From contig NZ_CP042596.1 in assembly GCF_009914315.1 (NCBI RefSeq), positions 3,224,001-3,288,000 on the forward strand: a stretch of 64,000 nucleotides of DNA, given 5' to 3'. The notes beneath the pieces are model-generated. The model made no database searches. It was given only the letters and a program-made list of their open reading frames with translations, and was not told where the DNA came from. How positions within the stretch are numbered: position 1 is the stretch's first letter; each line of letters starts with the position of its first letter. The stretch is from Granulicella sp. WH15 (GTDB lineage Bacteria; Acidobacteriota; Terriglobia; Terriglobales; Acidobacteriaceae). Shown one piece after another: positions 53,396 to 64,000 of the stretch. The translations under genes were made by a program, and so were the position numbers.

Positions 53396-56047
53396 CTATG
53401 CTCCCTCCCGCGTGAGAAGAGCCACGGGAAACTCCTTCAATAGATCTTCGACCGGAACCACGCCGCCGTGAAAGACCGCTTCAGTCAACCGATTTCTCCA
53501 TTTGCCCTTGGGTATAGAGACAGCAGTCTTCTCCCACTTGCCCGCAAGCGTAGTGGTCAGCCGCGGAGCAACCGTGAGGACGGCATCGGCGCGAAGATAG
53601 GCAATGACATGAGGCTGTTTTGAACCTGTAACCGTTACAGGCACATATTCAGCACCTTCGCCGAACCACTCCGGATGCTGCCTGCGCAGCCACAGCGCAT
53701 GGTGAATCACGAACATCTTCGGCATCCCCTCATCCATCCGGGTCAGCACCTCGGCGGGCTTCAGATGCTTCAACTCCGCAAGCACACGGCGGCGTTCCTC
53801 GTAGTCCACAGGACGGCGATTGTCCGGATCTACCAGCGAGAGATCCCACAGCTCCGCGCCTTGGTAGAGATCGGGCACTCCGGGCGCTGTGTGCTTGAGC
53901 AGCGTCTGCGTCAGCGAGTTGATGCGGCCCGCCACAAGGATGCGCTGCACGAAACGCTCCACCTCTGCGCAGAACTTCTCATCGGCGAGCGTCTGCTCGA
54001 TGAAGCTGTTCAGCGCATCCTCGTAGGCCTTGTTGTTCGCAACCCACGATGTCTGCTGCTTGGCCTCGCGCATGGCCTTCATCATGTAAGCCTTAGCTCG
54101 CTCCGCGTCCAGCGGCCACGCGCCGATCAGCGTCTGGTAGTAGAAGTACTCGGTGTTGCGGTCGAGCACATCGCCGCTACGATAGCCCGCGTTGCGCCCC
54201 GCCCAGCGCACGACAGCCTCACCAAACTCGGCGGGGATCTCGGTGAGCACAGCCAGCCGCGCACGCACATCGTCGCTGCGCTTGGTGTCATGCGTGGAGA
54301 GCGTCGTCATCGTGCGCGGATGCGTCTCCTGCATCTTCTGCTGGAAGGCGTGAAACTCCTCCACGCTAAGACCGCCGCGCGCCGGATCGCCGCCGACTTC
54401 GCACACCGACGTCAGCCGGTTGAAGCAGTAGAAAGCCGTGTCCTCAACCCCCTTCGCCATCACCGGCGAGGTGAACTGCTGGAAGCGCAGCACGAACTCG
54501 CTCTCCAGACGGCCACGCACTTGCAGCGTCAGCACATCGTGCATGAAGTCGAAGAGGCCGTCATCAATATCGGTGCGGCGTTCCTTGGCGCAGTCGATGG
54601 CCTGTGTGATGTAACAGCGATCCTCATCGGTAATCTCTTCGCGCTGCGGCACCACGTACGTGCGGTAGATGGAGAAGCAGGCCCCAATCTCGCGAATGGC
54701 GCGGCGCATCTCGGCACGCGTGTAATCGCGCTGATTGCGGTTGCTCTCGCATATCTCGACGAAGAGCGAGGTCAGGCGATTGACGTCGCTGCCCAGCGCC
54801 TCCTGCTCCACGTTGATCTTCTTCTCGCGGGCTATTGCATGGAAGTCGGTTGGCTGGCCGGTGAACTCGGCGTAGATGCGCGTCAGCTCTTCAAGTCCCG
54901 TCTGGTGCAGCAGCAAGCCACCCACGACGTTGAGGAAGTCGTAGCCAGTGGTGCCTTCGATGGGCCACTCCTGCCGCATGAACTCGCCAGGCTCAAGGAT
55001 CTTCTCGCCGATGATCCAGGCCTCGGGTGCGGCCTCGCGCAGACGCTTGAAGTACTCGAGCGGATCGCGCAGGCCATCGGGATGATCGACGCGCACGCCA
55101 TCGAGCACGCCACGCCGAAGCCAATCGAGCACAAGAGCATGAGTCTCTTCAAAGACGTGCTCGCGCTCCATGCGCAGACCGATGAGATTGTTGACGTCGA
55201 AGAAGCGGCGATAGCCAAGCTGCTGATCGGCGGTCTTCCAATATGCAAGCCGATAGTTCTGCTGATTCAGAAAATCGTCGAGCGCGTCAAGATTCTTGTT
55301 CAGCTCGCGCAGCGCATGGTCGATGGCCTTGCAGACGCTTACCTCCTCAGAGCAGAGCCGCTCAAGCAGCTTGAGCAGAACACCCTTATCGCGATGCCGC
55401 ACCAGCACGGCGCGGCGATCACCGTAGTCAGGCACCGGCAGACGACTGAAAGATGCGGAAAGAAAACTGAGCGTGTCCGAACGCGAGTAGTCAGCAGCGC
55501 GATTCAAAAAAACAGGAAATGACGAAGGATTGATGGGCAGCGTCTGCCCCGCGCACTCGACCAGAAACGCGCCGCCGGAGCGCGCGGCCTTGATGCCTCC
55601 CTGCTCCAGCACGCGGCCGTACTGATCGGCCAGCACCGGCACCAGCACCTTGTTGCGCAGACGCTCCTCCTGCGGCTGCCAGTCGATGTCGAAGAAAGAC
55701 GCATAGCGGCTGGAGCTGCCGTTCTCGAGCACGTCCCACCAGTAGCGGTTCTCGCGGCCCAGCGCCATGTGGTTGGGCACGATATCGAGCACCTGCCCCA
55801 TCCCCCTTTCGCTGAAGGCCTGCACAAAACGCTGATGCGCGATCTCGCCGCCCAGCTCTGCGTTCACGCGCTGATGATCCACGACATCATAGCCGTGCAT
55901 ACTGCCCGGCGCTGCTTGCAGATAGGGCGAGCTATAGACATGCGAGACCCCGAGGTCCCACAGGTACTCCGCCACCGCCGCCGCATCGTCGAAGGTGAAG
56001 TCGCGATGCAACTGCAGGCGATAGGTCGAGCTGGGCACACGAATCAT
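53396..56047 (-). CDS. treY: Malto-oligosyltrehalose synthase TreY
   Basis: Isomerises the reducing end of maltodextrins into an alpha-1,1 bond. About 883 residues; motifs DIVPNHMALGRENRYWWDVLENG, GVRVDHPDGLRDP (nucleophile), IIGEKILEPGEFMRQEWPIEGTTGYDF (acid) and STHDTKRSDDVRARL match the family. The ATG at 56047 is preferred over a non-ATG start at 56074. Together with treZ and the GH15 gene upstream it forms a trehalose operon on the minus strand. Confidence 0.95.
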   Translation of the reverse strand: MIRVPSSTYRLQLHRDFTFDDAAAVAEYLWDLGVSHVYSSPYLQAAPGSMHGYDVVDHQRVNAELGGEIAHQRFVQAFSERGMGQVLDIVPNHMALGRENRYWWDVLENGSSSRYASFFDIDWQPQEERLRNKVLVPVLADQYGRVLEQGGIKAARSGGAFLVECAGQTLPINPSSFPVFLNRAADYSRSDTLSFLSASFSRLPVPDYGDRRAVLVRHRDKGVLLKLLERLCSEEVSVCKAIDHALRELNKNLDALDDFLNQQNYRLAYWKTADQQLGYRRFFDVNNLIGLRMEREHVFEETHALVLDWLRRGVLDGVRVDHPDGLRDPLEYFKRLREAAPEAWIIGEKILEPGEFMRQEWPIEGTTGYDFLNVVGGLLLHQTGLEELTRIYAEFTGQPTDFHAIAREKKINVEQEALGSDVNRLTSLFVEICESNRNQRDYTRAEMRRAIREIGACFSIYRTYVVPQREEITDEDRCYITQAIDCAKERRTDIDDGLFDFMHDVLTLQVRGRLESEFVLRFQQFTSPVMAKGVEDTAFYCFNRLTSVCEVGGDPARGGLSVEEFHAFQQKMQETHPRTMTTLSTHDTKRSDDVRARLAVLTEIPAEFGEAVVRWAGRNAGYRSGDVLDRNTEYFYYQTLIGAWPLDAERAKAYMMKAMREAKQQTSWVANNKAYEDALNSFIEQTLADEKFCAEVERFVQRILVAGRINSLTQTLLKHTAPGVPDLYQGAELWDLSLVDPDNRRPVDYEERRRVLAELKHLKPAEVLTRMDEGMPKMFVIHHALWLRRQHPEWFGEGAEYVPVTVTGSKQPHVIAYLRADAVLTVAPRLTTTLAGKWEKTAVSIPKGKWRNRLTEAVFHGGVVPVEDLLKEFPVALLTREGA

Positions 56048-56214
56048 AAGGTCCAATCGACACACGAGGTGCAAGGCACAAGGGGCCGGGCGCGAACCCG
56101 GGGACAGAGTAGCTCAGTCCCTGTTTAGTTGCGCGGGCAACGGGTGAGGTTGCACCTCGGCACGGCCCGCAGAGGCCGCACGAGATAAGTCCATTCCTTG
56201 CCGTCCGCCTGCTG

Positions 56215-58173
56215 TTATCTATCCTCCGTGTTCGGGCCGGGCTTCCATACTCCAGCGATGGTAAGCGCCGCATAGACCATTGTGAGGTGCGATAGGGCCT
56301 GGGGAAAGTTGCCAACCATGCGCTTACCTGGAACGTCGTACTCCTCGCTGAGCAGGCCCACATCGTTGCGCAGCGCCAGCAGCTTTTCAAAGAGCCGCGT
56401 CGCGTCCTCCTTGCGGCCTATCAGCCAGAGGCAGGTCACCATCCAGAAGCTGCACGCCAGAAAAACTCCCTCGCCCGGCGGCAGTCCATCCTTCGAGGTG
56501 TGCGTGTTGTAGCGCAGCACAAAGCCGTCGCGCATCAGGTGCTTCTCAATGGCCTCGATGGTGCCGACGATGCGCGGATCGTCCATCGGCAGAAAGCCCA
56601 CCAGCCCGATCCGCAGACAAGAAGCGTCAAGCTCCTTCGAGCCATAGCTTTGCGTGAAGCTGTTGAGCTTCTTATTGAAGCCCTTCTCAAGAATCTGCTT
56701 ATGCAGCATGTCGCGATTCTTGCGCCAGCGTTTGATATCGCCGCCGCCATCGTAGCGCTCATAGTTTTTGATGGCGCGGTCGAGTGCGACCCAGGCCATC
56801 ACCTTGGAGTGGACGAAGTGCTTGCGGCCTCCGCGCGTCTCCCAGATGCCCTCGTCCGGCTCCACCCAAACCCTGCAAAGATGGTCGATGATATTAGCTT
56901 GCAGAGCAGTAGAAGAAACTCGTATACCATCCTCAGCAAGCGGCATCTGCTCCAGCGCCGAGGCGACCTCCCCGAAAACATCGAGCTGAAACTGGTTGGC
57001 AGCGGCGTTGCCGATACGCACCGGCCGCGAGCCTTCATAGCCCGGCAGCCAGTCGGCCTCCCACTCCACCAGTTGGCGCTCGCCGTTGATGCCGTAGATG
57101 GTCTGCATCTGGTCCGGCGCTCCGGCCACCGTGCGCAGCAGCCAGCGCCGCCAGGCCGCAGCTTCTTCCTGGTAGCCGGCGCGTAGCAGCGTCATCAGCG
57201 TAAAGGCTGTATCGCGCGGCCAGCAGTAGCGATAGTCCCAGTTGCGCGCGCCGCCGATCTTCTCCGGCAGGCCCGCCGTGACCGCCGCGACGATGCCGCC
57301 CGAGGGCCGATAGGTCATGGCCTTCAGCATCATCAGCGAACGCGCGACGTCCTCCTCATAAGGCCCGCGATAGGTATTGCGGCCGCGCCACTCCTGCCAG
57401 AAGAGCGTGGTGTCGGCCAGCGCGTCCTTAGCCTTGAAGATCTCGGGCATGGGCGAGTCGTGGCCTTGATTGTCCTGCGAGGACGCATAGGTCAGGATGA
57501 AGGACTCGGAGTGGCCGGGCTTCACGGTGAACTCGCTCACCGTGGTCATGCCCTCGCCCTTGATCCGCGTGCCGCAGCGCAGCACCACCATGTCCGGTCC
57601 GGCGATGGCGCGCACTCCGCCTTCGATGCTCGTCACCCAGGGGATTGTGCGCCCGTAGTCGAAGCGGATGGCGAGGTCCATGCGCATCTTCACGCGGCCG
57701 CGTATGCCTTCAACGATGCGCACGATGCTCGAGCACTTGCTCCGCGGCGGCATAAAGTCGGTGATGCGGACCTCGCCGCCCGCGGTAACGAAGGTGCTCT
57801 CAAGGATCAGGGTCTGGCCTGCATACTGGCGGCGACACTCGCGTACCTTGCCCTCGGGGGCGATCTTCCAGAAACCATGATCGGCGGTGCCGAGCAGCGC
57901 AGTAAAGCAGGCTCCGCTCGAGAACGACGGCCAGCAGAGCCAGTCGATGGAGCCGTTGCGCGAGACCAAAGCTGCCGTCTCGCAGTCGCCGATCAACGCG
58001 TAGTCCTCGATGCGCGATCCATGCAGCGGGAGCTTCTTTTCCTTCGCCGTATCCTTCTCGGGCTTCTTCTCTACCTTCTTCACCGGCTTCTTCTCAGGCA
58101 CGCAATCCTCCGTCTCAGTTCTGATGCTTCCTGTTCTCGTTCCGTTCACAAACCCAGAATTAGTTAGACTCAT
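56215..58173 (-). CDS. GH15 family hydrolase (glucoamylase or trehalase type) with Lys-rich N-terminus
   Basis: About 652 residues from the ATG at 58173. GH15 motifs: RIEDYALIGDCETAALVSRNGSIDWLCWP at the start of the catalytic domain, GARNWDYRYCWPRDTAFTLMTL, EPDEGIWETRGGRKHFVHSKVMAWVALDRAI (catalytic Glu) and LLSEEYDV (second Glu). Such proteins act on glucan ends or trehalose. A charged Lys/Glu-rich stretch precedes the domain. Divergent from glgE by 125 bases and downstream of treY on the minus strand, so it is linked to trehalose metabolism. The exact substrate is open. Confidence 0.85.
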   Translation of the reverse strand: MSLTNSGFVNGTRTGSIRTETEDCVPEKKPVKKVEKKPEKDTAKEKKLPLHGSRIEDYALIGDCETAALVSRNGSIDWLCWPSFSSGACFTALLGTADHGFWKIAPEGKVRECRRQYAGQTLILESTFVTAGGEVRITDFMPPRSKCSSIVRIVEGIRGRVKMRMDLAIRFDYGRTIPWVTSIEGGVRAIAGPDMVVLRCGTRIKGEGMTTVSEFTVKPGHSESFILTYASSQDNQGHDSPMPEIFKAKDALADTTLFWQEWRGRNTYRGPYEEDVARSLMMLKAMTYRPSGGIVAAVTAGLPEKIGGARNWDYRYCWPRDTAFTLMTLLRAGYQEEAAAWRRWLLRTVAGAPDQMQTIYGINGERQLVEWEADWLPGYEGSRPVRIGNAAANQFQLDVFGEVASALEQMPLAEDGIRVSSTALQANIIDHLCRVWVEPDEGIWETRGGRKHFVHSKVMAWVALDRAIKNYERYDGGGDIKRWRKNRDMLHKQILEKGFNKKLNSFTQSYGSKELDASCLRIGLVGFLPMDDPRIVGTIEAIEKHLMRDGFVLRYNTHTSKDGLPPGEGVFLACSFWMVTCLWLIGRKEDATRLFEKLLALRNDVGLLSEEYDVPGKRMVGNFPQALSHLTMVYAALTIAGVWKPGPNTEDR

Positions 58174-58298
58174 CGAAGGGCGCTGTCGGCCCTTTTGCTG
58201 CTGCAAGTAACCCCGGCTGCGATTCTCTGCATCTCTCTCACTATGGCGCTCACCCCTCTGCCCCGAGTCTCCACCCAAGCGAAGTTTGCAACTGAAAG

Positions 58299-60350
58299 AT
58301 GGATGTCATGAAGCCTTCTCATGGTCGTAATCGCGTTGTCATCGAAGAGATCACACCCCAGGTAGATGGCGGCCGCTACCCCGCCTGCCGCATCGTCGGC
58401 GACCAGGTCGTCGTCACCGCAGCCATCTTCGCCGATGGCCACGATCACGTGGCTGCGCGGCTCGAGTATCGCCGCAGCTCCGAGAAGAAGTGGCGCACGG
58501 TGCCTATGACCGCACTAGGCAACGATCTGTGGACGGCATCGTTCCCCGTGGACCAGCCGGGGATGTGGACGTTTACCGTGCAGGGCTGGATCGATCACTT
58601 CGACACCTGGGCCAGCGACCTGAAGAAGCGTCTGGCCGCGCAGCCCGATCCGCAGCACCCCGATCCCAACGCCGTGCCGCAGGATATCCCGCTGGCGCTA
58701 CGCTCGGGCGCGATCCTGGTGAAGGAAGCAGCCGGACGCGCACGCAGTGCCGATGCCAAACAGCTTCAGAAACTGGCGGACACACTCACCGCGCTGGCCG
58801 ACAAGAACGCCGCGTTCTATGAATATCCGTTGAGCGACAGCCAGCACGCCCTGATGGCGCGTTATCCGGACCTGAGCAACGCCACTCGCTACGAGCCGGA
58901 GTTGACGCTCTGGGTCAACCGCGAGCGCGCCCGCTTCTCCGCGTGGTACGAGCTGTTTCCGCGCTCCATGTCTCCGGTTCCGGGCCAGCATGGCACGTTT
59001 GCCGACGTGGAGAAACAACTCCCCGAGATCGCCGCGATGGGCTTCGACATCCTGTACATGCCACCGATTCATCCCATCGGCAACGCCTTCCGCAAGGGTC
59101 CGAACAACTCCACCACCGCCCAACCCGGAGACCTCGGCAGCCCGTGGGCTATCGGAGACAAGTCCGTCGCCACCAAGCAGAAGGACGATAACGGCGGCCA
59201 CAAATCCATCCATCCGGCGCTCGGCACCCTCGCCGACTTCGACCATCTGGTGGCCGCAGCTACGTCTCACCATCTTGAATTGGCGCTCGACATCGCCTTC
59301 CAGTGCTCGCCCGACCACCCCTGGGTCACCGAGCATCCGAGCTGGTTCATCACGCGGCCCGACGGCAGCATCCAGTACGCCGAGAATCCGCCGAAGAAGT
59401 ACCAGGACATCTACCCGCTGAACTTCGAGTCACCCGACTGGCGCGGCCTGTGGGACGAGCTGTACTCGGTCTTCGAGTTCTGGATCAAGCGCGGCGTACA
59501 CGTCTTCCGAGTCGATAACCCGCACACCAAGGCGCTGCCCTTCTGGGAGTGGTGCCTCGGCGCGCTGCGCGAGAAGTACCCCGACACCATCTTCCTGGCC
59601 GAAGCCTTCACGCGCCCGCATGTCATGTACTCACTGGCCAAGGGCGGCTTCACCCAGTCCTACACCTACTTCACCTGGCGCACGAGCAGGCCGGAACTGG
59701 AGAGCTACCTCGAAGAGATCACGCGCCCTCCGGTGAGCAACTTCTTCCAGCCGAACTTCTGGCCCAACACGCCGGACATCCTGCACAAGTCGCTACAGGA
59801 CGGAGGCCGCCCCGCCTTCATGCAGCGCCTCATCCTAGCTGCGACCCTGACGGCCAACTTCGGCATCTATGGCCCGGCCTACGAACTGGGCGAGAACATC
59901 CCGGCCAAGCCCGCACCCGGCAGAACCGAGTCCGAAGAGTATATGGACAGCGAGAAGTACCAGATCCGCCAGCGCGACCGCAACGTCCCCGGCTCGCTGG
60001 TGCCGCTCATCACCACGCTCAACCGCATCCGCCGCGCCAACCCGGCGCTGCAATCGAACGGCTCCCTGCACTTCCATCCGGCCGATAACCCCAACCTGCT
60101 CTGCTACTCGAAGACGACGCCGGGGTTCGAGAACACGATCCTCGTCGCGGTCAACCTCGACCCCTTCAACGAGCAGGCCGGCTGGATCGACCTCGACCTG
60201 CGGCAGCTCGGAATCCCCTACAACCAGAACTTCATCGTCGAAGACCTGCTGACCGGCACCAGCTACACCTGGCACGACCGCAGCAACTTCGTAGCCCTGC
60301 GCCCCGAAGCCCAACCCGCCCACGTCTTCCTCATCCACCGGCTCACCTGA
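58299..60350 (+). CDS. glgE: Alpha-1,4-glucan:maltose-1-phosphate maltosyltransferase GlgE
   Basis: Extends alpha-glucan using maltose-1-phosphate. 683 residues: the N-terminal domain, then ARFSAWYELFPRSMSPVPGQHGTF, the catalytic barrel with PIHPIGNAFRKGPNN, LALDIAFQCSPDHPWV, the nucleophile Asp in HVFRVDNPHTKALPFWEW and the acid LAEAFTRP. The downstream fusion protein makes its donor maltose-1-phosphate, so the two form the TreS-Mak-GlgE pathway. Start ATG at 58299; a second ATG three codons on is possible. Confidence 0.96.
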   Translation: MDVMKPSHGRNRVVIEEITPQVDGGRYPACRIVGDQVVVTAAIFADGHDHVAARLEYRRSSEKKWRTVPMTALGNDLWTASFPVDQPGMWTFTVQGWIDHFDTWASDLKKRLAAQPDPQHPDPNAVPQDIPLALRSGAILVKEAAGRARSADAKQLQKLADTLTALADKNAAFYEYPLSDSQHALMARYPDLSNATRYEPELTLWVNRERARFSAWYELFPRSMSPVPGQHGTFADVEKQLPEIAAMGFDILYMPPIHPIGNAFRKGPNNSTTAQPGDLGSPWAIGDKSVATKQKDDNGGHKSIHPALGTLADFDHLVAAATSHHLELALDIAFQCSPDHPWVTEHPSWFITRPDGSIQYAENPPKKYQDIYPLNFESPDWRGLWDELYSVFEFWIKRGVHVFRVDNPHTKALPFWEWCLGALREKYPDTIFLAEAFTRPHVMYSLAKGGFTQSYTYFTWRTSRPELESYLEEITRPPVSNFFQPNFWPNTPDILHKSLQDGGRPAFMQRLILAATLTANFGIYGPAYELGENIPAKPAPGRTESEEYMDSEKYQIRQRDRNVPGSLVPLITTLNRIRRANPALQSNGSLHFHPADNPNLLCYSKTTPGFENTILVAVNLDPFNEQAGWIDLDLRQLGIPYNQNFIVEDLLTGTSYTWHDRSNFVALRPEAQPAHVFLIHRLT

Positions 60351-60389
60351 TACAAATTGCGCATCACAATAGGCTCGGAGACAAAACGA

Positions 60390-64000
<3,611 letters not shown>

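Overview
The window reads as chromosomal DNA from a Gram-negative, GC-rich bacterium, most likely an acidobacterium of the Terriglobia/Acidobacteriaceae type (Granulicella, Terriglobus or Edaphobacter-like). This is inferred from the lipid A and LPS-transport genes, the long Oar-like TonB-dependent receptor with an N-terminal carboxypeptidase-regulatory domain, the lptC-lptB-rpoN-hpf-rapZ order, and many short structured repeats between genes. No rRNA, tRNA, CRISPR array, insertion sequence or prophage is visible. Both window edges cut a gene: lpxD on the left and a treS-maltokinase fusion on the right.

Layout. 1-5150: lipid A genes (lpxD, lpxL-like), a SYLF lipid-binding protein, an orphan response regulator with a degraded receiver pocket, dcd, and an HU-like protein with a clear promoter. 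5150-14773: priA, an acyltransferase, a TonB-domain protein, a family 4 uracil-DNA glycosylase, then rpoZ, gmk, yicC and msbA. 14995-23093: a second, A/T-richer acyltransferase, then rapZ, hpf, rpoN, lptB and a long LptC-LptA/OstA fusion. 23449-29682: mixed genes (two unknown proteins, Old Yellow Enzyme, an SDR, rsmD, a site-2-protease homologue that has lost its zinc ligands, rsmI). 30322-33471: a thiocarboxylate-dependent cysteine synthesis operon (cysM-mec-cysO-moeZ). 33622-37796: an exported amidohydrolase, an EF-P-like protein of the EfpL/YeiP type, homoserine dehydrogenase and guanine deaminase.

39131-47168 is a nearly complete purine ring degradation operon: allantoinase, OHCU decarboxylase, HIU hydrolase, urate oxidase, allantoate amidohydrolase, ureidoglycine aminohydrolase, a probable ureidoglycolate amidohydrolase and an aldehyde dehydrogenase. 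With guanine deaminase just upstream, it would take guanine (given a xanthine dehydrogenase elsewhere) to glyoxylate, ammonia and CO2 by the plant-like ureide route. It ends in a perfect terminator shared with the convergent TonB-dependent receptor gene.

51648-64000 is a trehalose and alpha-glucan cluster: treY-treZ and a GH15 hydrolase on the minus strand, glgE and a TreS-maltokinase fusion on the plus strand. Together they can make trehalose from glucan ends and return trehalose through maltose and maltose-1-phosphate into glucan.

The most interesting signals are: (1) a family of intergenic repeats whose hairpin shows compensatory base changes between copies; (2) a CysO carrier ending Gly-Gly-Arg beside a JAMM peptidase that could trim it; (3) an M50 protease homologue with HExxH changed to RExxR; (4) an LptC-LptA fusion; (5) a receiver domain lacking the acidic pocket, Thr and Lys; (6) a gene-free stretch ending in a strong minus-strand terminator that may hold a small RNA.
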